NCBI GenBank assembly: GCA_002778195.1
Contig: PCDI01000002.1
Span: forward strand, 1,819,628 to 1,883,627
Direction: 5' to 3'
Length of the DNA: 64,000 nt
From: Raffaelea ambrosiae
Taxonomy: Eukaryota > Ascomycota > Sordariomycetes > Ophiostomatales > Ophiostomataceae
Shown here: in pieces, positions 34,796 to 47,974 of the stretch
Layout of the letters: every line of letters starts with the position of its first letter
How positions within the stretch are numbered: the stretch's first letter is position 1
Translations under genes and position numbers: made by a program
Notes under the pieces: generated by a model
Seen by the model: the letters and a program-made list of their open reading frames with translations, nothing else
Databases searched by the model: none
What the model was told of the DNA's origin: nothing

Positions 34796-37700
34796 AGCAA
34801 CCTTTTGATGGGAACGGCGCAACCAGTCGGCTAGATGTTGCAACGACGACCGTCTTGAAAAGAGGTTTGTGAAGAAGATTGTCAACCACATTTGCCCAGT
34901 TGAAACTCCCAGATCGTGTCTTGTCTGCAGGTCTTTCTAGTTGAAGATGTCTCAACAAAGTGTACGCAAGGGAGCTCTCTGTAGATTTTTCTCCACGACT
35001 TGCAGATGAAGATTGCATGAAATCTGAGAGGGCAGATTCATAGCGTATGGCGCTTTCAAAGGGCATGCCAAGATACGGTGCAATTTCTGTCACAATGCCA
35101 TACGAGGAAAGCGCATCTCACTTTCTGCGGTTCTCAGACTCTGTCAGGTTCCTGGCACACGATCTGTTGAATCCACGGACGGCCCCCAAGTTCAGTTTGG
35201 CCCAGAATCAAAATGAAGTCTTGCAATATTTGCTTGACTGCAATGTCTGCAGTGCGAAAGGCGCTCAATCTTGCCCGAGCGGTTACCAGACCCGTACAAT
35301 AGATGCACGGAGAGCTGGGTCTATGGACAGCATCGGGTAGGCCTTTTGAACTGTTCTGAACGACCTGTAGCTCGTGAATGGATTCAATTTGCATTTCTTT
35401 TTCAAAATTGATGCCTGCTACCAGCCGTGAGAAGTCCTCAATTGAATTTTCAGTTCGAGGGCTGCATACGTTGAACAAGTTGTCGCAAGTTGTTTGTTGT
35501 TATAAACAAACTGACGAGATATTGTCACTCTCATCTGCCACGACAGTCGCAAAATCAGAGGTTTGATCTCAGAGTATGAACTTGCCACAACCATTGTCAC
35601 GATGATGTGCAACACATCCGAAATTGATGGGTGCCCCTTCTCTCTACATCGACGAAGACAAGGACACAATCATTACGATGCCAGCGGATCAGCGGAAACA
35701 GCAGAAAACGGCTTCGGACCGTGCCCACGAGCTCCAACCCCCTGTCTGGTCAAGTCTGTCAACACTGCCAGCATGGACTACGCCAGCCTGGACGACACTA
35801 CCGTGATCTTTCGCTGCAGGCTGACTCGGCTACGTTAGTATCACTGCTACCACTTGGCCCGTGTTTGCGATGCTCCCAAATATGCCGTCTTTTTCTTTTC
35901 TGTTTTCTTCTCTTCGTTTGTTGACCAGTCGCGGCGACCTCTTCGTTTCCTCCCTCCCGACCTGAAGCTCCTTCTCGAGTCGGCCGTTTGTATGTTGCCA
36001 GCAGACTCTCCTCTTGCTCTTATTTTGCTCTTACGCCCTCTTCCTACCATGTGAGACGTCATAGTCAACATACATACAGTATGCCCGAGGCTGCCAAAAC
36101 TTACCCAAGTATCTGAACATCCGCGGCTATGTTGGCAGTCTCGTTCGGACTGCCAACTGACGGCTGGGATGACACTTGTCATATCTTTTGATATCGAGCT
36201 TGAACACAGCAGTCTGTTGATTCTCGAAACACGGTATTGTTTCCACCAAATCGATCCAACTACGACCGGTGCTACACAGATCCAGGCCACATTACGTGAA
36301 CAATGGCAGATTTTACGAGGCTGCGCAAACTTACGGATGACTGAGCCATCTCTGGCACTTACATTCTCGTGGGGGGGGGGGAAGGCATCCGCTTGCTTAT
36401 CTTCAAACTTTCCGGACATGACGCATGTCGGTGCAAAGACCCAACTTTGGCCAAACAAGTTCGACGACCGTGGTATGAAGGTATCTGGTCAAGGATTTTA
36501 GCCAGATCCCCCGCTTCGGGTGCCCAATACGCCGAGAGAACCCGCATCTTTTGTAGGATCCGTCTCATCTCGGGGGGAGGTGCCCGAAAATTCAAACCCA
36601 GAGATGCAATTTCCCTCACTTCTTTTTTTTTTTTTTTTTTGGTTTAGGGCTTATAGTGCCTCGTGGTCCATGGCTTGTTACGGTAAACGAGAGGCACGCC
36701 AGTTGCAGTTTAGGTTCCTGGACACAGACAGTCAGCTAATGTGTCCTCAATGCAAATGTGTACAACACACAAAGACCGGAAACAAAAATAAAAACAGATG
36801 CCATATGTGCCATTTTTTTCAGTCATTCCTTTTGTCCGCATATGGGTAAAGCACCCGGCTCGGAAGTCAAGCATTGTATATTTTGGAAGTCATCATTTGA
36901 GGCATGGGCATTTTCCCAAGACAGGGCAAGGGAACAGAGAATCACTGAGACGTGACTGGCAGAATCTCCAAAAAAAAAAAAAAAAGATAACGTACCTTCG
37001 AAGAGCTGGCAAAGAGCCGGCCGTGACACCAACATGGCCCGGATTTCAGGCACAAAAGAGGCCAACTGACCGGCTTCTTCGTACTGACAAGGATTTGAGG
37101 ACAAGCGCTCCCCGGAAAGCGGCCATGATTCCGAGCACCATCGCCTGATCTCGTTTTTGTCTCCTCTCCCAGTATTACTTGCCTATCATATTATTTCCTC
37201 ATCTTCTTTGCCTCTCCTGGCCCTGTTCCCCGCCTTGTTCGCCGTTCAAAAGTGTGAGGGAGTAGGTGCTAGGGGTTAAGGAGGGGGGGGGTGTATACGT
37301 ACAACTTAGCCTCGATGCCAGCCCACCGGAAGCAGCTGTGCCACCCCAACTCCTTCGAACTCGCCCAGCTCCTTTTTTTTTTTGGCCCTCTCTTGTCTCA
37401 AGATTGTATATTCAATGTTCGTTTTAGCAATCCGCCCCCCTCACCCTCTCTTCAGCCCCATGGAAAGCCGGGCGTTAGTGCCACGGCCAGAATGCAAGAT
37501 CTTGTTCTGTATTCCCGCTCGGCCAGAGAGGCTGCCTTCATCACTTAGAAAGCAGCACCAGAAAAAAGGAAGAAAGAAAGAAGGAAGGAAAAGCCCGCTC
37601 GGGATATTTGTTTTCTTCTTTAGGTCTCCCTTTCCGCCCCTTCGCACTCGTTTCCGTTGTCCATGTCGACCCGTGTTTTTCGTTTTGATCTGGTTACGGT

Positions 37701-38265
37701 ATCATCTTCGGCCTGGGGGGTCCGAGCGTGAAAGAGCAATTTTCTTTTGCTTTTTCTTTCATTGTTTTGCTTCATTCTCGTCTGGGGTGATGTCGTTCAC
37801 TTGTCCATGTTTTTGGATCTCCAACGTACGAGCACACGATACTCGTACGCCCCTCCAGGAGGTCTCCAAGCTAGTTATTTGTTAGTTTGCAGCAAGGTGG
37901 TGTGGCGTTCTGATCGAGGAGTGGTGGCCATAATTCGGAGCGCGGAAGAGGAGGAAAGAACCAAACAAAGAAAAAAGAAAAAAAAAAGCTGCTTTCTCTT
38001 TCTAAAATTAAGAAGCCTGGAGCATCCACAAGGGGGGGGGNGGGGGGGTATATCCATGGAAGGTTCTCTCTTTCTTTTCCTGTTTTGGCGTTGCTTTCTG
38101 TCGTTGCTTCTGCAGCAAGCAGGCAACTCTGATGCTGCCTGCTGACCACATCGCTGCACATCAAGGAGGGGGGGACCATGTTCTAGTCGCATTGCGTTGT
38201 ATGTATCCTGCAAATATGAGTTGTCAAGATGGGATCTGCACGAGACAGAATCGGCCTCTTCTCTT

Positions 38266-38312
38266 GCCAGACGGTGCCAGACGGTGCCAGACGGTGCCAG
38301 ACGGTGCCAGAC
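38266..38312. repeat. Perfect decamer array
   Basis: GCCAGACGGT is repeated four times exactly, plus GCCAGAC, with no substitutions. Perfect identity suggests recent expansion. Confidence 0.9.
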
Positions 38313-39315
38313 CAGGGGCGCAAAAAAATGACAGAAATCCATGCAGGGAAGTGTCGGTCAACGTGGTCAACACAACCGGCGTCGTTGCCGGCGCGCGCGG
38401 ACGTGTGTATGTGTGTGTCTACTCGTATCGTGTACACACGGGCACCAGTTCGGAGTGTGGGTGTTTCGTGGTGGATGTATATGGCACCATGTCTTTTTGG
38501 GGGGGGGGGGGGGGTTTACTTGTTTATTATGAAGACGTTGAGAGTTTTTTTTTTTTTTTGCACCAAAAAAGTTTTTTTTGGTCGTTGGAAAAAAAAGGCT
38601 GCACAAATGACTAATCGCCCCAGCGGCTCTGCTCCGTTGGTTTGTTCTTTCCTTAATCTCGGAGTCGCTCGTAGCCAAAATAGCCGCCATTTTCTGCAAC
38701 TTGAGGATGATAAAGTGGAAAAAAGGCACGCTGCTCGAGCAAACATGCGGGAGGCTGGATTAGGCGATGCAGATGCGCGATGCATGGATGGCAAGCATCC
38801 GCAGCCAACCGGCCAGACACGATGCCAGGTCCAGATAGAAAGGACAAAAAAGGCAAGAAAATTGAGAAAAATGACGACAAAAGACGAATAAGCAAAGAAA
38901 AGAGGGGCCAAGCCCATCGATCTGTCTATCTTTTCTTTTCTGTCTTGCCTCCTTCTTTGCTGCTGTGCATGTATGCATGTCTCTGATCTGCCCCCCATCA
39001 CTCAAGCAATCTGCAAGTCGATGTTGTGTATGTGGTCGGGGGGGGGGTGTCTTGGAAAGACAGTTCTCGCACGGCGTCTCATGCCAACCCAACATCGATT
39101 TTGGAAACCTGGTCTATCTCGTGGGGGCGGGGCTAAATCGGAGACGAGGAGTGACAGAGCGATGAGATGTGAGGAGGGCAGCAGGCAGCAGGCCGCAGGC
39201 AGCGCGACCCGCGACTCGGATGGTCACTCTGCGATTGGGGCTGCGGTTGCCACACCGAGATGCGGGATCGCTACGGAGCAGTGTTGGTGTGCTGGTGTGC
39301 TGGTGTGTGGGTGTG

Positions 39316-39386
39316 CAGCAGCAGAATCAGCAGAAGCAGCAGAAGCAGCAGAAGCAGCAGAAGCAGCAGAAGCAGCACAGCAGAAA
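39316..39386. repeat. (CAGCAGAAG)n microsatellite
   Basis: About seven tandem copies of the 9-bp unit AGCAGAAGC, flanked by CAG repeats. Open frames across it read Gln/Lys or Ala/Glu repeats but have no ordered flanks, so I do not call a gene. Confidence 0.85.
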
Positions 39387-42300
39387 AGCACCAGACGTTT
39401 TTTCACGTTTTCCCTGGCGAGCCGGATACGACACAAGATGCATCTGCAGCTGGAAAGTGGTCCCGGGATATCTGGTTCTGGGCCTGGCCCAGGCTTGCGT
39501 GGTGCTTCTGGCCTCCTTCTTGCCGTGGCGGGTTTCTGTTCGGCACGGCTATTGATCCTCGAATCCATCCAGGTTGGCCCTTTTGTTGTGGCTGGACGCT
39601 AACGGCAAGCACATCCTGCGGTGGTGTGGCCTCTGCTGCTGGCCATCTGACGTCCGAGTGGATGCGCTCGTGTGCTTAAAGGGGGGGGGTGTCACCGCTT
39701 GCCAGACTGGATGTTGCCTGTTTTCTTGCCTGTTTCCAGCAGACAGAATGGGTTGGCCAGCCGTCATAGCGCACTGCAAACGAACCATTATGGCAAGACA
39801 AATCTCCCCAGGGCAGTGACGTCGACTCGTCTGGCCCTCACGTCGCGAACCGGAACAGTCGACTAAAAAGCATACGAGCATCAACGATGTGACATGTGAG
39901 GGAACCAGGTGCCCAGCCGCCCCCCCACACGTACATAGTACGTGGTACATTCAGACTTCTGAAATCCTGCCAATTCCACAATCTGGGCCGTACTATATGT
40001 ACAAGGTGAATAGGGCACCCATCCCTCCGGATTTCCACCCGGCCATTTCGTCGGCGACCGCAAAGAGCATCGTTTCTCTTCCATCGCGGTCCTTCGGCGC
40101 ATTCTCACGCCACCTGCCGCCAAGTCGATGGCATCGCTGCAATGGTTTCATCCACTCAGGTTTGTGCATTCTGGACACTAGCTCTCCTTCAAAGGATTGC
40201 AGCATTTGTCTCTCCCTTGCGTCCTTTTTTGCGAAAGGCGATTCTGGAATTCGTGACCCCAGCAGCAAACAAACTATCAACCTCGCGAACAACCACGATG
40301 CAAGACAGCACAGCAGGGACTGGCACGATCTCGGGACCGCCGACTCTGAAGGTTTACCTTTCTTTTTTTTTCTTTTGTTCCTTTTTTTGCTTTTCCAGAG
40401 ATAGGAACTGCCTAATATGGCAATGGGATCGGCTCTTACACTCCCCATGGCACCGAAAATCGCAGGTTTCCGCGGCGGCGCGATGGAGGGCGTGTTTGCC
40501 CCGGCCCTGTGGTGGTCGCGCCTAACACAATAAGGTATCTGTCCAGCTGCCGCGCTGCATGGTCTCCTCTGCCCTCCCGCGACGCAGCAGCTGACCAGGG
40601 TCTCTGCACACGACGGCGTATGGAGTCTCACAAATCTATATCCAAAGGGCCACACAGAGCAGTGCCTGCCACGCCGAAGGCACCCGCGGACAGGAGACTG
40701 CCCGCCAGTTTCGCCGCAATGGTCGCACCCCTCGCCAGACTCTGTCCGCCCGACACCAGACAACCCGGGAAAACAGCAGAGCAGCTCTCTTCCTGGGCCA
40801 ATGAGAAGAGGCCTAGTATGTAGACAGTCTCCCAATTTTTTGCGGGGAACTTGCCGAGCCGCAAGGCTAAAGAACTATTTTAGTACTCTCCCAGTTCGAA
40901 GTATTCCGATATGTGGAAAAAAAGGGCGGACCCCAAGGGCGGGCAGACACCAAAGTGGCTTCTCTGCACTGTCCTCTGTGAGGCCGAAAAAAACGTTGCA
41001 AAAAGAGCACGCCAGGAAAGTCTAGAGATTTTCTCCAAGGAGATATGCCCACCGGGGCGCTATCCGTTCGTCATTAGGTCTCGCGCTTCTTTTCTTGTCC
41101 ACCTGCATGGCGCAGGAGCAGAAGGCCCGCCCGGTCTTTTCCCGTTTGGCCGCTTCAGGTCCAATCCCTGTGGCTCGAGGGTCTCACCTGCCACCCCCCG
41201 CCACACTGCGGTTGCTTGGGAGTTCCTGTGGGCAGCTCGAGGCCGGCGTATTTGGGGCACGAGCGGCGGGCCTGGTCGCCAAATACCTTGCGCAAGGCAG
41301 AGCCAGCCCCACTAAGGCTGTCTGTGTTTGACGTATACTATCGAGACGTTGCCCAACAAGTATATATAAATAAAAAAAATAAAGAACCAAAACAAGTCTC
41401 AAAAAAAAAATCTATACCGTGACTCTGCTCAACGTTGCGTGAGCTGCCCGCCGCAACAACGGGAAAGGATTGCCCATCCTGTGATGCAGCACATTGGAAA
41501 CACTAGACAGTGGCATGAAATTGCCGGCAACGTGACCCGCCCCACTGAGAGTTTAGGCCAATGACGCCCACCGGTACCAGATGTTCACCAGCAGCCGGAC
41601 ACCTTCGACAAATGCTTCTCTTGTTTTGCTTTTGCCTAGACACAACGAGCCGGAGCCATTGCGATGGACGGCGTCTCTTCTGGGGCGAGACACTGGCGGC
41701 CCACGTCTTGTTTGAATTCAAGTGCGCGAGCCCACCCAGCCAGGCAAAAGAAGGGGGGGGGGACTGGCTGGACGACAGGCGATACCTAACTGCGGTGTAG
41801 TCAGAATATCAAGACAGGCCAAGCCGTCTCTAGCGAACTGGTTCTGAATGGCCCTCCACCGCCTCCCCCGCGTTCTTCCTGCCCGGCCTTCTTGGGCTCT
41901 AGCTTCTAGCGAGTCGGTCGACCACTTTCTCTTCGCTTGTGCCGTACGATTCTTGACTAGACGAGCCATGCCGGTACCAGCCCGTACATGGAAGCGATTC
42001 CAAATATTTCGCATATTGATCACTGTCGAACAACCGCGATAGGCCCATAGAGGTTGGCCGAAGTTGACACTATAAAAAGAGCCGTCTTGCAAGTGACAAG
42101 ACGGTGCGTCTTAGGCCTCTGCATATATCCGGCCAACCTTTCCGTTCCCATCTATTTGATTTTTGATTATTTTTTTTTGGTTACCTTCCCGCCCTTTCTC
42201 GTTAGCCTTGGCTAGCCTTCTGGACGTCGTTTTCTTGGCAGCATGCAGCAAGTTGGAAAAAAAGACCCCAAATGACCTTTTTCATGGCACACGGCCAATG

Positions 42301-45300
42301 ATGCGACCCTGGCACGGGGTGGGCAGCCAGATGCGCCGGACACTAACTAAACACCAGCCTGGCACTGCACTGTCCATTGCCCTTTGCAGCAGCACAATTC
42401 GACGTTTTTGTTCTCAAAGGAACAGGATTCCCATCACAGGGTGTGTTGGTGGCTGGGCCGGGCACCAGACGGCCGCCAGGCTGGCTTCAACAAAGGGAAC
42501 GCCATGGCTGACGGGAGGAGAGGCTGTGCGGCTGGCCGAGAAGGAATTGCGATGGGCCGGCGATGGCTCAGAATCATAGAAACCCCGAGAACACCACCAG
42601 CGTGTTCCCTCCTGGATTGCTCTTATAATTTGTCTCTGTTTCTGATGCCTTGCTTGGTTCGATGAACAACTGTAACATGCAGCTGCAAGTGAGAGAAAAC
42701 GGCGGATCCAACGGCACATTCACACACAGGTGCACACCCACCCCCTTCGGATCGCATTGGTAGACGCTAGACAAGAACAGCCGAACATGAAGACGAGAGA
42801 CGAAAATCAAGAAACAAAAAAAACAAGCAAAAAAAAAAAACAGCAAAAAAACCCCAAAAAAAAAACAATAACAAGCAAAAGTTATAATTACAACCACCAA
42901 TATACTGAGACATGAAAGGCAGGATAGGCATGCCATCCGAGAGCGACAGTTGGGCAGACCAACACCCTCTTTTTCTTTTCTTTTTTCTGTGATCCCTCTC
43001 TCTGGCAGAGACCGGGTCAGATTGCAGAGCTTGGATCAGCTCACCAACAACCACAAGACCAGACAGAGAAGGCTGTCAGCCGAGGCGCATTCGGCATGGC
43101 GCAACAGCCCCGATGCATCTCGGCTGTGTCTACCATTTGCCTTGTCCGTCCAGCGCTGCTTGTGTGTATCAGCGTGCTGATCACTCTCACTTTTTTGCTC
43201 CAGTTGCATCTGCCTGCCCCAGGGGAGGAGGGGGGAAGGGTTCATCGGGTTTTGCTTTTCAAGGCGCATAGCACTTGAAGCTCGTGACCCAGGCAATTGC
43301 TACAGCTTGCTAATCACCAAGCTGAGCAAAATGACCACAATGACCACAATGACCCAGATAACCAAACTGGTCAAGCCGGCCAAACTGGTCAAGCAGATCA
43401 AACAGACCAAACTCCGAGCCTCCGAGAACAGTGCAGCTGCAGCCAACTGCTTGCGTGGCAAAATCCAAAGTCTAGGACCACCCCGACGCTCCTGCATCTC
43501 GACGTAAGAAAATAGTTCCTTCTCAGATGGGTCTAGGATGTTCCCAACGATGGTGCCGACTGGCGTCCACATAGGACAATCAACGAGATCACTACGAGTA
43601 CAGACCTCCTCCTCCTTCCTATCTCACACCCTGCTAATTAATGTCTTGCTTTTCTGCTGCCATGCTTGCCATTCCCGCCATGCCCGCCATGTCTGCCATG
43701 TCTGCTCTGCTTGCTCTGCTTGCCATGCTTGCTCTGCTTCCGACTGGCTTCTGGCCGGTTTCTCACTTTTCGACCTGCTTTGGGCTTACGTCTGCCTCGA
43801 TCCTGCCTCGATCCTGCCTAGACCCTGTCCGGAATTGGGGCAGATTCTGGCATGCCTCTATTGCTGCTCTCGTCCTATGAGCACACCCCCCCCCTCCCAT
43901 TCTGATTTCCTCTCCTGATTCCACGCCCGTGATTTCCTTTTTCCTTCTTATGCCTGACCTAGGCATACACACGCAACGGCACACACCATGGCAGCCCACC
44001 GGGTGATACGTTCAAACTCCAACTTTTTGATAAAGATTACCCTACCAACGACGTGCGGTGTAGTTCCCGCCCCTCCACAATATTGCCAGAAGTTTTTAGC
44101 GTGACGTGCCCTCCTGTACAACCATACCAGGCCTGGGCAGATCATGGGTTCTCGGTGCTTGCCGTGTCATGCTCACTCCCTCTCTCTTTTCTGTTTTCTT
44201 TTATTTTTCAAAGACAGTCGACCATATTGCTCCTATTCCCGAGGGATTCCAGACTCTTGCGTGTATAGAACGTCGGCCGAGATAAACAAGCCCCCCCCCC
44301 CAAAAAAAAGTCATTAGCAGAATGGTTACACGTTGCTACACATTTGTCACCAGCAGGGCAAAAGCAGCGTGATCAGAGTTGGCGTCTTGGATGTAACCCA
44401 CCCACGAGATGCATCCATGAGATGCATCCCTGCATGATGCACTCTGCCAGTGCCTCGACTAGGAAAGGCTAAGCAAGGGAGGGAGGAGCCATGAGGGGGG
44501 GCCGCAATAGGAGGATTGTTTTTTGGGAGGGGGGGGATGATACGTAGTAGCATCATGGCAGATTCAAAAAAAAAGAAAGAAAGAAAAAAAGGAAAAGAAA
44601 GATAAAAAAGAATGGTCTGCTAAGCAAAGCACCCCGGTCCCTGGCCGATGTCGATCTCGCTGGCGTTTCATGGAGAACAAAGCCGGCCGTGGCCTCGTGT
44701 TATTAGTTCCTGCCTCCACTACCCTTGCTACCCTGATTATCTCAGGACGCCCCCCCTTCCTCGCCGCTCTGTCTCCGCCTGCATCTTCCTCCCCCCCCCA
44801 AAAGCGGCCAGCTCCCCATCCATTGCAGACAGTGAGGGGAGCCAAGCCGGCCGAGTCTATGGTCTCAGGCTATTGATTGCATTACACAGGGGGGAAGCCG
44901 GCCTCGCTATGAATGAAGTGGCGAGACCCATCTAGACAAGAACGGCAAGGAGGTCGAGACGAGAAACCACCACTGGTCACTATCTGCGGCATCTTGGGCT
45001 TGCACTACCATAGTACAGTGACCAAAAGAAAGAACAGACAAACAAACAACCCCCCCCCCCCCCCCCCCCCCCCNTCCAAAAAAAAAAGAATCATACACAC
45101 TTTGCACAACGGCAGGGAACGACTGTCCCGAGCCAAGACAGCGAATACGGACGGCACTGGATGTGATCTCGTGTACACCGTAGGACGTCTACTATAGTAT
45201 CTTCCTCTTCCCAGGAGTCCAGGCCCCGTCGTTGGGCGTGTACGAAGCTTCTACTCGTAGAGGACTCTCCTGCACCATTTGGCTAGGTGCAGAAGCGGGG

Positions 45301-45499
45301 CCCAAGCGCGGACGCTCGTTGGTAAGCTTTAAACCGATTAGGCCGCGCGGGCGTTTGTTCAGATTACATGTGGCTCCAGGTTGCCCAAACGATGCAGAGG
45401 CGTTGCAGGAGGGGAAGCACACAGGTTCATTACCAGGTAGCTAGCCTGTCTTGCCTCCAGCATCATGCACTCCGTCTGCTGTGAGGGCCCGTCACGACC

Positions 45500-45655
45500 A
45501 AGCAAACAGACAAGCAGGCGGGCGGACAGATGGACGGACAGACAGGCAGGCAGACGGGCAGACAGGCAGACAGGCAGGCACACAGACAGACACAGACAGA
45601 CAGACAGACACACACACACACACACACACACAGACAAAAATCAGACAGACAACAA
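45500..45655. repeat. (CAGA/CAGG)n followed by (CA)n microsatellite
   Basis: A tract of interspersed CAGG, CAGA and GACA tetramers from about 45500 to 45608 passes into a pure CA array at 45609-45632 and further CAGA copies. It is intergenic, about 940 nt before the 1139-aa gene. Confidence 0.9.
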
Positions 45656-46596
45656 ACACGCACTGGAGACTCTCCCCGGCGACTTTTTTGTTTGTTTGCT
45701 TTCCCCTCTCTCCATGCCCGTCTACTGATTGGGCCTGGGACTGGGCTGGGCCACAGGGGTCGCCCGGTTTAAGCCAAAGGCATCGAGTCTAGGGGAAAAA
45801 AGGAAAACGAACTTGGAAGAAAGCCAGTGCCATTGGCTCCAGCCTGTCGTTCATTCACACACGCTCCTTCCCTTCCCTGTCTGTTTCTAGGACTGCAGCC
45901 GGCCTCTCAGTGCTGGACTGGTGCTTTCTTTTCTTTTCTTTTCTTTTTTTATATCCTTTCTCTCTTCGGCCCTTCGAGTTCCCCCTGTCCGTGTTTCTTG
46001 TTTGTTGTTCTCTGGCCGTCTTGCCCAATCCGTCCATTCTTCTCTTGTGTATCCAACTACCAGGTACCTGCACAAACTTTTTTTTTTTTTTTGGACAGCT
46101 TTTTTTTTTTTTTTTTTCTGTTTGTCTCGAATATCTATAAATGTCGGCATGCTTCTCCTCTCGCCATATGACTTGCATTGTCTTTTAACTCTGGCTCCCA
46201 TTGCTTTATTTTGAATTTTCTTTGAGACACATCAAACGATCATACGGCCCATGAACACGGCCGACCTGGCTAGAGGATCTTTTGTCGTTGGCTCCGCCCA
46301 TTATCCACAGCGTCCCCCAAGACAAGGCAAAAACTAGTAACGTCACTCTTCTCCCCCCCTCCCTCCAAGGCAAGCACCTAAACAAGTAAGTGTGAATATT
46401 CCCCAACCCAGATCTCGCAACAGATCTAGCATCTGACCGCGGGCACACAGGCCACTGCTCCTTCCTACCCACCTATGTCCAGATTGTCCACATTTTCCAC
46501 ATTGTCGTCCAGATTGTCCACATTTGCTGCAGTCCATCGCCCGGACCATCGCGTGCACTGCCTAGACTCCACCATAGCAACTCCCCCAGCAGGCTC

Positions 46597-47941
46597 ATGA
46601 CGTCGACCACGTTGCGAGACTGGCATGATCCCACCCACTCCAGCTACTCGTTGCCGCCACCGACCACCGGCCTCGAGCACGCTCCCGGCGCAAGAGCCGG
46701 CGGCCCCTCTTCTTTGTCGTCTCTGTCTTCTCTCTCTCCGCTGTCTTGCCAGACTCCGGACCAGCCCCATGATACATGGCCGTACTACCTCCGCTTTGCC
46801 CTGACCGAGACTGCCTATCCCGACTGTGGCCAGGCTTCGTGGGGAGGTCCCGACGTCCCCATGTCGGACTACGCGCCTCCACAGCCGCTACAGCTGCCTG
46901 CGGAGCACGCCCGTACTTCCTCCGTCGTGGGCGGGGCGTCTGGCCCACCACAGCCCCCATCCACGCTCGACACCACCCGGGCCCCCTGTGCTCCCAGCAG
47001 CCATCGAGGGGTCCCACCGAGCAGCAGCAGCAGCAGTAGTGCCTTTTTTTCCTCGTCGGGCGCGGGCCTGCCTGGCGCGGGCCTGCCTGGCTCGGGCCTG
47101 CCGGCGTCCCGGCGCGAAGCCGAGACGACGCCGCAGGCCAAGTTTATGATCATGACCGGCCCCGACAACAAGATCACGATCCAGACGCTCGGCACAGCAG
47201 AAGAGACGTCTGAGAGCGCCAACATTGCCGCCAGCCTGGCCGCCTTATCGTACCAAGACCGCACGCTGCTCAAAAGGGACGGCACGCCGCGGAAATCACG
47301 CAAGAACAACAACAACAACAGCAGCAGCAGCAGCAGCAGCGCGTCTTCGAGAAAGACACCAGCAACAGCAGCAACAGCAGCGGCGGCAGCGGCGGCGGCA
47401 GCGGCAGCAGCGGCTTCGTCGTCGTCGTCGTCGTCGCCGTCGTCTTCGGCATCCTCCCAGATGCTGACAGACATGTCCAAGATCGCTGAGAGCTCCGAAA
47501 CCACCATGGCGGATCGACACCGCAGCGTGCCAGGGGTCTACCAGCTGGGCACGTTCAACATTGCACCGCCACCGCCACCGCCACCACCGCCCCAGCCCGG
47601 CTGGGCGCCGCCACCGCCTTTCGGCCCCGGAGGAGGCGTGGGCCACCAGGGCATGCCGGGATCGTCCATCGACATGGAGGGCGTGTCCGGACCACCACCA
47701 CCGCCACCACCACCACAGATGGCCACGTCGGCGGCTCCTTCCGGCGCGCCCTCCCGCGGACCGGCGGACCACTCCCTGGACCTGCCGCCCATCACCTACG
47801 CAACCCGGCCTGCCGGCGTCCAGCACGTGGCCACTCTGCTGCCCCACAGCGCCGTCGAGCCTGCTCTGCCGCAGTACTACGTCAGCCCTGCTGGGGACTG
47901 GTCGGCCGGCAACATGATGATGGCGCCGGCTGGCATGATGG

Positions 47942-47974
<33 letters not shown>

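Larger units (their letters stand above)
34001..46596. other. Gene-poor region, second part
   Basis: No supported gene in 12.6 kb. An AT-rich block with (AAATAT)-type repeats at 34330-34385 is followed by a minisatellite at 34649-34795. Protein-like but interrupted minus-strand segments occur at 34767-35669. G/C runs stand at 36371-36381, 38032-38048 (with an N), 38499-38514, 39038-39047, 41753-41762, 44291-44301 and 45050-45073 (ends in an N). Simple repeats lie at 38266-38312, 39316-39386 and 45500-45655. A TATAAAA followed by an 8-bp hairpin (42082-42104) is not followed by a convincing ATG frame. Confidence 0.5.

Noticed and set aside
35265..35300. tRNA-like A-box (CCCGAGCGGTTA)
   Set aside because: No B-box (GGTTCGANNCC) at a suitable distance and no cloverleaf stem pairing.
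42163..42579. 138-codon frame with a hydrophobic N-terminus behind a TATAAAA and hairpin
   Set aside because: The apparent start is TTG, not ATG, no domain is visible, and the composition is not protein-like after residue 40.
45500..45655. Possible CRISPR-like regular array
   Set aside because: Tetranucleotide microsatellite with no spacers, in a eukaryotic genome.
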